Shown here piece by piece: positions 37,386-50,300 of a DNA stretch of 64,000 nt. Location: contig OZ199840.1 of the NCBI GenBank assembly GCA_964304625.1, positions 1,860,001-1,924,000 on the forward strand. Direction: 5' to 3'. The translations under genes and the position numbers were made by a program. How positions within the stretch are numbered: position 1 is the stretch's first letter; each line of letters begins with the position of its first letter. Source of the stretch: Kudoa neothunni (Eukaryota; Cnidaria). Below the pieces are notes generated by a model, which was not told the DNA's origin, ran no database searches, and was given only the letters and a program-made list of their open reading frames with translations.

Positions 37386-39691
37386 CAGTGGTTCTTAACC
37401 TTTTGGGAGTGGCCGAACCACTACTACCTTGTAGCACGCCTCGTCGAACCTCCAAACATAAAATTTTTTAAATTTTAAATAAATTGAATTATAATCTAAT
37501 CAATATTTGGCACATCATAAAAATTGCAACATTTAAAAATCAAATTAATATAAAGCTAATTAATGTGATTTTTGTTCTTGTTTTTTTGCAGCCAATTCCG
37601 AAATACGAGGCAAAATGTTGGAGAGAGCAATTCGCATATCGCTTTCACAGAAAAGCTTATTTTTTAACTAATTTATGGTGACCGATCTTGAAAATGATCG
37701 TTCGCAAAGGTAAGTTGTTACGAAATAAATAAGAACTTCCAAAGCCTTCATCGAAATTGTAGGATATTTCTCAATTTGATTTATCCAAAAGATTGATGGT
37801 GAAATTTTTTCGAAAGGTTGTTTTTGAGTTATGTTGCGTTGAAGTTCGATTAGTTCATCATGGTATTTATTATTGGCATCCTCAGCTAAATTATCGAAAC
37901 TAAATGGTTGCTTCACCCAGACGGGGAATGAATTTTAGAAGGGAATAACCATCGAGTAAGTTAGAAAGTTCTTCTAAATGTGCAGAAATTATTTCCTTTA
38001 ATTCAAAAAGTAAAATGACCAATTCGTTATTATCGCTGCCATTAATATTACAAATATCGTCTAAAAGTGGAAAGTTTGCATAATTGTCGACCATTAATCT
38101 TCGTTTGTATAAAGATAATTTTATTTGGAATGCACTAAGACACTCCTCTGCCTCAATGATGTTGACTCCATTTCCTTGCATCTGCAGGTTCGAACAATTT
38201 ATGGAATCAAAAATATCAGCCATGTATGCCAAAAGAAGAGTAAATTCAAAATTACTGAAACATTGAGTATGACAATGGTTACACTCCAGCAAAAATATAC
38301 CTATTTCCTTCCGCAGGGTAAAAACTCGGTTTAATACTTTTCCTCGAGACAACCACCTCACATCTGAATAAAATAAAAGTATATCAAATTCAGAATCCAT
38401 TCCGTTGCACAAATATATGAAGATTCGATGATTCAAAGAACTACTTCTCACAAAATTTACACAATCGATAACGATTTTCAACACTTCTGCCAGCCTTGGA
38501 GGCATATTCTTTGTTGCTAATGTATATCTATGGAAAATGCAATGCGTAACAGTAATGAGGTGCATCTAATTTCACAAGAGCACGAAAGCCAGAGTTGGGC
38601 TTCAGCATAGCTGGGGCACCATCAGTACAAATAGAAGAAACCATATTCCATGAAAGTCCATTGTCTTTGAAAAACTCATCGACAACTTTCTTAACATCCA
38701 CTGCCTTGGTAGTTGTTAAAGGTTTGCAAAAAAGAAAATCCTCAACTATCACACCATTTTTCAAATATCTAACAAACGAAACCAGTTGACTTAGGTTTGA
38801 GATATCAGTAGTTTCGTCGAATTGTATACTAAACTTTGCTTTACTTGAAATTAGATCCAAACTTAATTGATCCAAAATGTCTTTATTCATATCATCAATT
38901 CTTATCTTAACGGTATCATTTGACAAAGGAATTGTTGCTAATTTTTTTTCTGCAATACTTCCCAATAAAATATTTGTCATCTTCAACGCGACAGGCTTAA
39001 CGAGCGTGTCACCAATATTGTGAGGTTTGCCAATTAGATACGAAACTTCATATGTTGCTGTTAAGATAGGCTTATCAATATTAACAAATCCAAAATTTCG
39101 CAACGTAGATCTTTCATCACACTTTTCTCTCTTTGCTTCAAGTTCAGAAAGAGTCATATTCCTAAATGCAGAGTCTCCATGGACATTCGTGAAATGTTCC
39201 TTTAATTTTGCTGGTACCAAACTGAAATTACTTAACTTCGAGTTGCATATCACGCAAAGAGGTCCTTGAATACCACTAAGTTCTGTAACATAGGTAAACC
39301 CGAACTGTACAAAATCATTTGACTACTTTCTTTTTTTGTTTAAACATTCAAAGGGCCAATATTTATTTCCAGTAACCCTCACAAAACTAGAAAACAAACA
39401 ACACTGCCACGCAATAAACTCTGTAACCCGTTACACTTGATTGTATTAATAAGATAAATCTTAAAGAATTTCAAATACTCGAAGAATAATTGAAATTAAA
39501 TTATCAATAATTTTTTAATTTATCACTATTATCTTTTTAATAGAGCTTCTATTAGGATTATAAATACAACCAATAGAAGGTTTATTTAAAATATTAATAT
39601 TATAAAGAATATTAATCGTAGATTTGATTTAAAATTTGGAATTTTTTGACCGAACTCTGGGGTTCGGTCAAACCCAGGTTAAAAACAACTG
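37386..39691 (-). mobile_element. hAT element with perfect 8-bp target duplication
   Basis: The 2,306-bp element starts CAGTGGTTCTTAACCTTTTG and ends with an imperfect inverted copy (...GGTTAAAAACAACTG). It is flanked on both sides by ATCTAGAC (37378-37385 and 39692-39699). The 8-bp duplication and CAGTG termini are diagnostic for the hAT superfamily. The transposase lies on the minus strand and is frameshifted. The insertion point is inside the Tigger remnant. Confidence 0.93.
37668..39253 (-). pseudogene. hAT (ZBED5/SCAND3-like) transposase, broken
   Basis: Three minus-strand frames read consecutively: 38528-39253, 37900-38565 and 37668-37916. The first starts near the end of a BED-type region (ICNSKLSNFSLVPAKLKEHF) and contains FSIQFDETTDISNLSQL and ICTDGAPAML, typical of this branch of hAT transposases. 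The second contains YSDVRWLSRGKVLNRVF. The third is the dimerisation region ending TYLCERSF. Frame changes near 38.55 and 37.91 kb, and loss of the N-terminal BED finger start, make it a pseudogene. Its breakage looks modest, so insertion was not very old. Confidence 0.88.
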
Positions 39692-39924
39692 ATCTAGACA
39701 AAATAATGAGTTAACATCATAAAATTACGACATACACATTAAAAAATATAATTACGAATAACATATAATAACATACTATTTCAATAAAAATAGATTATTG
39801 TATAAATGAAATTAATTTCTTTAAAATCGATTTATTTTTATGTTATTGCGCGCAGAAAGCTACGTAAAATCGTTTACGTATTGTAGTAACAATTAATGTA
39901 AGTGAACTATGGTTGATAATGAAC

Positions 39925-42900
39925 GTATTAGTAAATAGAATTTAACCACGTCGTATTAGTTAGAATAACGATAACTAATTAATAATTAAGGATATCAGCA
40001 CGCCCAGCTGTTTGAATGTGATAATGTAGGTTCATAATAAATAATGTCTCTTGGGATCATAACAGTTTTTACATTTATTTTTGTTTTAGGTGAAAATATT
40101 ATTTTCAGATAAATGGATAATATTAAACTTAAAATAAGAATTAGAATTTAAGGAAGTGAGGAACATCGTTAATAATTTTTGTTAAGATTTCTAATACTAT
40201 TTTAGTAGAGTCAATAAAGATATGGATATTTTTAAAATATACATTCGACAATTATAACCAAAAAAACAAGCTTAAATTAATTGATTTACTGTAGATTTAT
40301 TCAATTAGATTGTATGTATTACAATTATGTAAAATTAATTTAAATTGTAATTCGTCTAATTTTTTAATAAAAAATTGTAGCAAAAATATTCCGCTAAAAT
40401 TCCTACAAAAACAATTATTTGCGTTAAATAAAAAATATTTGAAATTATTATTATTGTTTTTTACCATAATAATATAATAGTAAATCATCAAAATCTACTC
40501 TAGTTAGTATAAATTAATCTTCTATGAACTTCTCTAATTTCTATTTTTCCAGTAACCAAAGTAAAAAACCAATTCCAATAAAAATGATAGCAGCTGGAAT
40601 CACAACTGCAACAATTCTAAATGCAATAATTAAAAAAGTAATTCCAGGTTACTTTACATCGAATTTTTAGATCTAAATAAATGTATAATGATATTCACGT
40701 ATTAAAGTTACGTTGATTTATTCGAGGCTTCACCTATATTTATTAATAATATTCAAATTATTGAACATTTGATACAACAATAAAAATAAGCTACCCTGAT
40801 TTATTTCCCCGATTCCATAGATACTTTCGTTTCCACTAACAAATACCGCCAAATGATAATTGTTGATGTCTTCGACCTCGGTAATGGTGAATTCATTGCA
40901 TGGAGGAAACACCCTACAACCTTCACCAACTGTCATGCATTTTTTTATGATCGGATTAGACATATCCTCCGAATTTGTTAATTTCCATTTGCATAACGAA
41001 TTTGAATTCACGCCTTCTGGTAGTATTGTTTTTACATTTAAAGTTTTGTCAACACGTGTGATCACCACTGTTATTTCCTTTTTAGGGTCCGAAGGAGATT
41101 TGAGAAGTGGGTCTAATTTAACCTTCGTTATTAAACTAGTAAATTACATTTATAACATAATTCATTTATTAATAAATTTGGATAATTTTTTTCAAAAGGT
41201 ATATTTATTCGTAAATAAAGATATAATTTTAGATGAAACATTACTTTTAGGTATATCTATTGTAACTTCAATAGACCTGTCGACAGCCGTCACTAAAACC
41301 TGATATTCTTTTTCTGCTTCGTAACCTTCACTAAATACGATATTGCTACATAAAGGCAATGTTTGACAAGTAGGGATTCTGGTGTTGGTAGTTGTAGGTG
41401 TTACATTTGTTGATTGTTTGTCCGCCGATCTAGCCACTCCTATTTTAGAGAGTATTGATTTTGCAGGAGCACTTCCAGTATTTACTACTGGAGGCGCAGC
41501 AGGGCATTCGTATATTGAATCATATGATACGCCTCTCTTAACTTTTATTTTGTAATGACAAACGGCCGTTGGATATGGCAATGATAATGAGCCTATCACT
41601 TGGAACCCTTTGTCCAAAAATTTCTTGTGAAGTGTAAGCGTTGACATTTCTTAATAATCATTTATTTAATTTCAAATAAGCATTTTGTTACTTGTAGTGA
41701 TTTCATGAACTTTGAAGCCGTAACCAGTGTGTGCAACTACTTTGAGATCATACTCCGTTCCTGGACTTAATCCCACAATAGTTTGAGGTTCTCTACAATA
41801 TCCTCGGCAAGGATAACTATCTGAACACATTGCACATACATAAACGTCCTTCCCTCTAGGACTAAGATAGTAAGCACAGGTGATATCTTCTTTGGAAGCT
41901 ACGGCTGCAACCTCAAGTGCTTTTATAGTGAAACTTGTATCACGTATGGTTGGTGTAACGTCGGGAAATGTAGTTGCTCCGGCATTTTCTAAATAATTCT
42001 AAGCTTTTAATTAACGATTTATTTATACTTGTTCTGAAAAATATATGCTCTTTAAATCCAGAAGGAACTTTGTTAGAACCCGAGTCAGTCGCCGCTGCTT
42101 TAATTTCAAGAATATAAGGTTTTCCGCTTGGTAATTGTAATATTGTTAATGCTGCATTACACTCCTCAACACAATGTTGGTCACTAACAGAAGCAGTACA
42201 TTTAGCTCTTGTAGTAACAGCAGTTGGCGTGGGTTTGTCAGCAGCGTAATAACTTACAGTGCATGTTGAAAATTTTGGCGCTGTAGATGGATTAAATAAA
42301 TGCACATTTAATGTAACACCAGTAGATGAGTCAGCTGATAGTAATTCTCCAGAACTACCTTCAGCAATAGTTTCAGTAATCACTATATATATTTGATTAG
42401 ATTATTATTATTCATTTAATACCAAATTTCTTTTGTTTGTAACCCTCGTAATCAGTACCAGCAGTATTTTTTTGTAGTGAGAAATGTCTTGTTTGTATCA
42501 ATATTTCAACAACGCTTTTAGAATTTGTGAAAATAAGCTCCACATTATTGCATGGGGCAAAACATGGTTTCTCTGTCCCTCCACAATTCGACGTATATTC
42601 ATTAGAAGAACTACTGCTAATTTGAGTTGATATTAGTTTAATTCCAAACCGACAAATTTCAAATGGGAATTTATTTGTGAATTTTAATAAGTATTTAGTT
42701 TTCTCGGTGTTGCTGTACGTCACATAATACTGTGGTATATAAACACCGGTGTTCATCAAAGTATATTTATTTTGCAGTTTATAAAAGAAACTTGGATAAC
42801 CCGCGCATCTCATTTCATAATGTGGTATCATTACATCAAATTCTACTTCATTGACACTATTATTCGCAGTGCAACTACCTCCAACTGTTCCTGCGGCATA

Positions 42901-43580
42901 TTCAACATTCTTGTAATATATGGGGCATGCAACTGGTTTACATGTTTTCGTATTTAATTTCAATTTTTTATCATCTGTAATACTAATTGTTACTTGCGGA
43001 TTTACCAAAAGCGCTATAAAAGTTATTATAAATAGTACAACAAGAGAAATTTACGTATTTCCAATCCAAAGACAGTTCCACCAGTGGTTTTTGCAGCGGC
43101 ACCTGAAACGTCAGTTGCGTCAAAAATTGCGGCATATTTTGTTCTTGGAGAAAATTCGTTGAATGTTAATTTGTTATTTGTTCCAATGCATGTTATAACA
43201 CACTTTCCATCTGTAGCACCGGTATTAGTTTCAGGACAAGGATTGATATCTTCGTATGCCGCACCAGCCTCATTTGACTTTTTAATGTAGCACTTGTTTG
43301 TAGAAGAGTAACTTCCTCCGCTTAATGTTAAATGGATTTTTATATCACTACTCTCTTTAAAAAGTTTGTAAGATAGAGAGTTGGTTGTCGCTGCTGGAGC
43401 AGTGCTCCGTTGTTCTTCTGCATTTAGCAGGAAGAATTTGACTATTATCAATTTAAAAATTTTTTAAAGTAACGTAAATTTTTACAATTTAAGATAATAA
43501 AAATTCCAAGGAACCTTATAAAAGGATTCATTTTATTTAAGATAATCCATTCCGAAAATTTTTGTCCAATGCAATCAATC
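39925..43580. repeat. Tandem duplication, unit 2
   Basis: Direct repeat of 31573-35180 (see that entry). The DNA between the units (about 35.2-39.9 kb) is occupied by the Tigger remnant and the hAT element. Confidence 0.93.
40541..43531 (-). CDS. Modular type I membrane protein with FN3-like domains, copy 2
   Basis: Exon structure and splice sites correspond to copy 1; the signal peptide begins MNPFIRFLGIFIIL at 43531. Differences by eye: module 1 differs at roughly a third of about 125 positions; module 2 at about 7 of 196; module 3 at more than 20 of 118 plus length changes; modules 4-6 at one or two each. In the last exon one extra T shifts the frame within the membrane helix, giving GIGFLLWLLEK and an earlier stop at 40541-40543, instead of copy 1's GFYFGYWKNRN. 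The helix stays hydrophobic, so the copy may still be functional with a slightly different tail. Both copies keep all visible splice sites. Role unknown, as for copy 1. Confidence 0.8.
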
Positions 43581-43599
43581 AAATAGCCTGTAATCAATG

Positions 43600-44877
43600 T
43601 ATTGTACCGAACAAGTGTTCGGTACAATCATAAAACTTAGTTTATAATCTTGCCTAAAAGATGTATAGTAACTAAAAAAATCGAAGATATGTTTATTGTC
43701 ATATTAATTTAGAGGATGTATTTTTTCATTATTAAAGTTACGATGCACAGTCAACTAAAAATTAATGAATTATTTAGTTTTTAAAGCTATCTGGATCCTA
43801 ATTTTGAAGATTTACAATAATGAAATCATAGATGGGTAATGTACGATGTGCATAAAATAATAAAATAACTGAGTCATTCAGAAAATTTTAAATATTAATT
43901 CAAATAATACCAAATGTATAATACTTTTCAGATATTTCTTGTTTAATTAATGAAGTATTTTATTTGATAACCTAATGTGATATTGTTTCGACGGAAAACA
44001 AAAAATCTTAAAATAAAATCAATATTAAGTCGGATATAATGAAGTATAAAAGTAATTTATCAACACTTTGAGACAAATATTCGGTAAAAAAATACAACAA
44101 ACAAACTGAAAACTAGAAATAAATCCAGGTTTGCATTTAGTGTGCGCAAATTTCATATTATTTTGGCGCGTAAATAAACAAAATATCATCAAGATCCTAA
44201 CCACACGTCAGTATTTAGAAAACGCATCTATTTAAATTCTAGACTCAATCAAACGTATTAATTTTCTAAAGTCTCAAAAAACCATCCTCAGAGGTCTTTT
44301 GGAGTCAAATTGAACCCAGATTGTTACTTAGCAAATTGGTTACAAAAATTGTTACAAACTCAATTTTCTTGTATTTTTCGTTTCTAACGACTAGGTTTCC
44401 AGTAAAACAATGTAACGTGTAAAATTAATAAAGGTAAATCATTTAAGTATCTATTCATATGCTATTAGCAAGTGATCGTAAGCATAAGTTATTGTTTAGT
44501 AATTAATTTATTGTTCAACATAATAAATACTTTTGGTTCTTCCGTTAGAAAATAATATTTGTATTTTAATTTTTTCAACAAAAACTTAATATATAACATA
44601 AATAAACAATTATTCTTTATTTTCACGAAGACCATAATATTTTTTCTGTATGTTCTTGCCCTGAATTTTAACTAATTGTAGTCTCGTATTCAAATCTAAT
44701 TGAGTGACTATCGATATGTGAATGTGGTGAATTCAATGAAATCAAAGCTAGAATTATTAGAAAGCGTGCCCGACAACTGCTTTTTGGAATCATCAGAAGA
44801 CTCATGCTAATCATTGGAGACAGGAGTAATTGGAAATTTGAATGTCAGTAAATATGGAATTGCTTATGATCTCTCAA
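43600..44877. other. A+T-rich intergenic DNA
   Basis: No gene recognised. A palindromic GGTCTTTTGGAGTCAAATTG motif near 44.3 kb resembles piggyBac-type subterminal hairpins. Confidence 0.35.
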
Positions 44878-46001
44878 GAAGGCGTCTCTTTCCACAACGA
44901 CGATACATACGCAAGGAGTATAAGATTAATTCTATTTCCATTAGTTTTGTATTTATTAAGCGAATAACTAAATTTTAATCAATCGTGTTATCTTTTTATA
45001 TTTTATTTTACAACAAAATTAATGAATACGACTGATTCTAGCGCGTAAAAGCAAATTCTACAGCATAGAAAGAATTTAATGCTAGATAAGATTTATAAAA
45101 TAAGTTATTAATTATAAATAGCTTTTTACTTTATTATTCATATTTATTTGTGGTAAAAAGCGTTTTGGAAAATGATTTCACTATTAGAGAAAACAAGTTA
45201 TCAATGAGTCCTGACAACATGACTGATGATGTAATAATGGGTCATTTTTATGTTTTTTCTCCTTACAATAGAAAATGTTTGTTGGGATTCATAACTTTGA
45301 TAATCTCATAATACCATTGACATCAAAGTTCAACTTTTTGTTCATTTTAAGTTGAACTATGTCAGGGTTATCAAAAGTGTGGACGCAATGTTTTGCGACC
45401 GTTCTTTATTTAGCACCAACTACCGTGTAACCACCTACTAAAATTGGTAAAACTATCTGAGGTCAGTATAAAAACACCTATGATCCTCATGTAGGTTATA
45501 AAAAATAATTCAACCGACTCAAAACATAATGTTGCATCTGAATATGGTGAATATAATAAGGAACGGCGATGCATCAACTGACCCCCCTCCCCGCGTACAT
45601 CGAATAAGATAATGGATAAAACTGTATTAAATTCATTCAAATTCATAATAAAATCAACATTTATAAAAATAATAACTACGGAAAAAAGAGTTGACAGATA
45701 AATTATTGCATACTTTAACTAACTTAGTGGAAATGATTGTAGAAAATTCCGCTATTAACAACTAATTCAAACTTAGTTTTATTATGAAAGAAGTTAAAAC
45801 TATAGGTAGGCCCAAGGTAATGAATAATTATTTTGAATTTGATAAATAACGTCGTTATATCATTGTGGTATGTCGAAAAAAATGAATCATTTTGTTTGAA
45901 AAATTATTGCGGATTATTCGTTTTATAACATACAAAAATAACGGAAATAAAGTTAATCTTATAATATTCGCCCAAGCACCATTGTTGTGGAAAGAGACAC
46001 T
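44878..46001 (-). mobile_element. Mutator-type MITE, copy B (inverted relative to copy A)
   Basis: The element is flanked by the 9-bp duplication ATCTCTCAA (44869-44877 and 46002-46010). Its ends are GTCTCTTTCC-type inverted repeats, as in copy A at 25.8 kb. The 78-codon ORF (45410-45646, minus) has the same protein sequence as in copy A, with at least one synonymous difference (a Ser codon). The outer parts differ much more between copies. Confidence 0.85.
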
Positions 46002-46599
46002 ATCTCTCAAAATACCTCGAAAAAACCCATTTCGGCCGAAAACGTTTTGGACTTAACTCATGGTCCTATGACTCATTGGTATTAACCGATCCATAATATT
46101 TTGACTGTTTTTTCATATTTTTTTGAAACTATCTGTAACAAAATAATCATTTACACTTATGTTTTGGGGAAAAATCATTTGTAAGAAGAATGGATAAATT
46201 ATCTATTTTATTGATTTGAACAGTTACTTGGGTATCCTCATTCTAATGACTAAGACAAGGATCATAAACAGCTCATCTCTGAACCATTCAGCTTGTCAAA
46301 AGGTGGGGGAGATATATCGAACAATGTAAGGATTGTTCAAATAGTTAGATAATTTAGATATAATTTAAAAAAATGTAAATAATTGATTTTTTCGTGGGAA
46401 ATAGATGTTTTGTCATTTATCAATGAAGACAATTCCAGCAAAACATCATTTTCCTTAAGATAATTTGCAAAAAGGATCTGAAATCATTAATGGGGTATTA
46501 ACGAGGATGGAATGATATATCAATCATTATATTACCAAAAATTGAGTCAATAAAATTCGAATATACTATTACTTTACTTTATGAAACTTTGTTTGTAGC

Positions 46600-47130
46600 A
46601 AAATCGTAAAATAACAACTAGAGGTCAATTTAGCTCCAGAATTCCGCCGAAGATAAAAATTTTGTTTCATACTATTATTGTGATTATTTTTTTCTTTAAT
46701 TTTACTGTTATATATTGTACACAAATTTAAGAAAGTAGAAACGAAATGTTAAATTTTAAGGAGCACATTACAGTAATATTGGTTTTAATTATATTCTGGG
46801 GTCAATTTAACTCCAAAGTCGTCGGAAATTTAATTGCTATCATATCCGCATTAGCCACTTCTCCTAGGAGCTTCTGAGTTTTAAACTACGTGGCTTTTTG
46901 AAATTACAAACCCATGCATTACTAGAACAGTAATATTTGATTTGATACTTATTTGTTATTAGAATTTCCTTTTCCTTAATATTGAATTTTGAGGTGTTTT
47001 TTTCTCGCATGATAACAATCCAATTATATACCTTAGTCACAATCTGAGTGTATTTTACATGAAAAGCTCGTATTTGGTCAACTAAAATATCATAACAGAT
47101 AAGATAATATTTTTTATAATATTCTACCAA
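46600..47130 (-). pseudogene. Probable piggyBac-type fragment
   Basis: Two near-palindromic motifs (GAGGTCAATTTAGCTCC near 46.62 kb and GGGGTCAATTTAACTCC near 46.80 kb) resemble the hairpins of the 25.8 kb piggyBac element. The minus-strand frame 46864-47130 contains KYQIKYYCSSNAWVCNF, similar in spacing to the piggyBac block YGIK.(W/F).(L/A)CD...YV.NF. No ends were located. Confidence 0.4.
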
Positions 47131-47139
47131 GAGAGGACT

Positions 47140-47825
47140 GACCTATTCTCACTTGTTGAAAGCAAAAATCTAACAATTACTCGGTACATTAAAATGCTTC
47201 ATAATCATAATTTTGACACCCGATATCGCTTTTGTCTAATCGTAATATTGAGTTAATCGTATTTTTTCTTCTATGCTTCTCAGAGAAATTCCCAACATTA
47301 CTTTTTTAATAAGTTAGTATGGGATTACCCATATTATTTCATCAAAAAAGTCACGAAATGTCGAGATCATCAATTTCCATAAATTTGAATTTGAATTATT
47401 TGATTTACCCCAAAATTATGTATAACATTATTCAAATTGTTAACTACGAAATGGCAAACTCAGTTAAAACTATTTAAATTAGAAAACAATGAAAATTCAT
47501 TAATTACGCTATATCGAGGCCTTACTGTACCTATATAGTACAAAACTAAGCAGAAAAAAATCTAATCCATACAGATCAATAGAAACTTCTTCATCGAGTT
47601 TAATCACGCTAACAATCTTCAAAAAAGAATTATAAAATAAAGCAACGAAAGAACTAGGCGTATTTCTAATCTAACCGTTAATATTACTCATTGAAATTTA
47701 CTATAAATATCTGCTGAAAAAAGAAATAATAAAGGCGTTTATAGACAAAAAGAAAGCAAATACAATATACAACTAGAAGAGCCTAAAATATAAAATGTTC
47801 TACTGAACCCATGGACTGAGAACGC
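47140..47825. other. Region downstream of the USP20/33 gene
   Basis: Nothing recognised. On the minus strand this is the 3' side of the deubiquitinase gene and may hold its 3' UTR. Confidence 0.35.
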
Positions 47826-47830
47826 CGGAG

Positions 47831-50300
47831 TTAATGTGGTTTGGTGGTAACATTGCTTCCATATATACAATTTAAAAAATTCCATGCAGATTTGGTAATG
47901 GAAATATCATGATAATCTTTCGTACCATTCCACAACAGGTTTAAATTTTTGACATTGCCGTTCATGAAATCTACATATTGTCGCCATTTCTCGTACCAAA
48001 CAGAGCTAATATAAAATTTTTGAGGGCCATTATATGTGGGGAAAGAGTTTGATTGGGAGGAAGAGTCGCAAGTTTGTTCATAATCAGATGAGTCGCGTGC
48101 CAAGGAGGCATCAGAGGAAGAGGAATTGAGTGAGAAAAATTGGCGTTTTTCTGTTTGGAGTGAGCGATAAATCTTCTAAAACAACTAAGTCTTTGCTATT
48201 GATCAACATAAAACATTATACCAAACAATCATGACATTGATCATCGACTGTCAGCAACCGACCACAAGAGTAGTTTGAGTTGAGACTGCTCCATTGTTGA
48301 GAGGATACAGTCGAGAAAATTTGATTTTTTAGGTCGAAAATAATTGGGTTCATCTCTAAAAATAACACCACTAAATAAATGCTCATCTATTTCGACAACC
48401 ACTTTGATGTGTACACATGTAGATTTGATTATCGAAACACAACGGACGTACATCATATTCCAGTTTGACGAGGAATTGATACGGTATGAGTATATTGTGA
48501 TGGGAATCGCCATTTTTCGAGGAACCCATCTTAAACAATATAAAGAGTGTTAACTGAAACTCGAATGTTACTTCAAATTGAGTTTTAATTTGAATTTGAT
48601 CTCGAGCATGGAAAATTGGTTTTTGGGTAAGTGTTCGATTAGGAATTCTTCTAGAAAATCAGAAAAAATATGATTCCGACCACTCCAACTAAACAACATT
48701 TACTTGTAGAACAAGAGATAAGGATGGTCGAGGGTGATTTTGGTGATGTCATTGACTAGAAAACACGTGTTATCGAAATTGTTTATCAAATATGCCAAGT
48801 TATTTCAGTGTAAATACTTCTCATCACTTTTCTGTCGTTGAATAAATACCAAATCGCATTACATTCCATACGGAGGTACACATAGTAATGGCCAACTAAA
48901 ATATAAAAGAATTGGTTGAATGAGTATTGTTTCATTGACATAGTTACAATTAAGTGTTCCTGAATGGCATAATATGGCGTATAATTGATAATCGGTTGAA
49001 CCCCACAGATTCACATCATAGTCCTCAACCAAATATTTTGACAGAGATATCTGATCGAAGGGGAACGAAACTTGATTGCTCAGTTTGAAACATTGTCTCA
49101 TTGAGAAGGTGAATCTCGATAGATGAAACACCAAAATCTATATAGAACAAAATGGATAGAGAGTTGAGTTGTTACGCACAACAAAAACCAACAAACGTAC
49201 ATTTGGAGCTTTGGCAATAGCGCAATATTTAACCGCATCCACATACCTACACAAGAGATGCATTTCTATCACAGTTAACGCACAAAGATGTATGTTACTT
49301 TTTACAATGTGCACAATAGTACTGATAATTGTTGGTTAGGAACTCTCGATCGAAATAACGATCCAAACAATCATACAAGCTGGTTTTATCGTAATAGGAA
49401 AGATTAAGTCTAAATGTAGATGAGAGTTGTTATAATTAATGCGCCAATCTACAAGTATCGTAAAAATAGTCCAACCGATTTTGAATAATGAGCGAATTGA
49501 GAGAAAAGCGTAGGTCTACTGGGTAGTTCATTTTCTAGGTGGTCTTTGAGGGACAATGATAATTCCATAAATGGTTGCATGGAGAGCGAACTTTGAGAGC
49601 ATTCTTCACACACAATACGATATTGCAATTCTCCCATAAAAATACCATCTAGCGGATTGTAGCCTAAAACAATTATTGTTGTTATTGTTATTTATATGAG
49701 TATGAATAGAAGAAGATGAACAATACGGTTTCCAAACAACCATATTTCTAATTAATAAATGATGAGATGATATTACTTGGTGTATTTTTATTTGATGAGC
49801 TAACAGTCAACTCCTCGTAAATTATTCGATAAAGGAAACTCAAAAATTCCTGTGAATCCTATATAACCCATTACACATAGAATGAAAATTGAATATTTAA
49901 TTTTTTATAGACCGAATTTAAAAAATCACCTGTTGTTCAAGAACATTGAAAGATTGAGACAAGCTTTGAAACTTGATAAGGAATTCTTTAGGACACAACA
50001 CCGAATTGCTTGAATCGAAACTATCAATTAATTTGATCACACACAACCAACTCGTATATACGTTCCATTTTTCCACATCTCATGTAGTAGAACCATAAAC
50101 TGAAGTGTTAAGGAATCTTTTTTGAGGAATATCAAAATTGGTATTTTATATTTTTGGAATAAATCGACAAGTATTGGCCTAAATAATATTTGTTGTGCGT
50201 CAACTAGAAATTAACACTAAAAATGGTGGGTGTATGCGTACGTGTGAAGTAAAACTTGAAGCACCGCATTAGCATAGCAAGTGTTACCGAAATTTTTCAT
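47831..50300 (-). CDS. USP33: Ubiquitin-specific protease, USP20/USP33 type
   Basis: Fourteen exons: 50242-50300, 50062-50178, 49930-50020, 49777-49858, 49453-49663, 49299-49409, 49201-49246, 48948-49137, 48818-48895, 48704-48755, 48572-48650, 48400-48529, 48222-48355, 47831-48175. Introns are 41-113 nt, most 41-63. From ATG 50300 the frame is 574 residues. The catalytic Cys box is MKNFGNTCYANAVLQ (Cys8); EQQDSQEFLSFLYRI follows; zinc-finger pairs are CEEC and CAHC; the His box is FGHYYVYL (His305) with WYLFND. Two C-terminal DUSP domains follow (FLVKLEYD...NQIYMCTHQS, and YISSVWYEKWRQYV...SAWNFLNCIYG), the USP20/33 architecture. This family removes ubiquitin from receptors and signalling proteins. 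The first exon also reads open to an acceptor at 50315, so an upstream exon is likely; ATG 50522 (MSA|R) fits in phase. I could not find the N-terminal UBP zinc finger. Confidence 0.93.

Noticed and set aside
48241-48513. 90-codon minus-strand ORF inside the USP gene
   Set aside because: It is a wrong-frame shadow. The DUSP-1 exons read through the same bases in other frames with phase-correct introns and match USP20/33.
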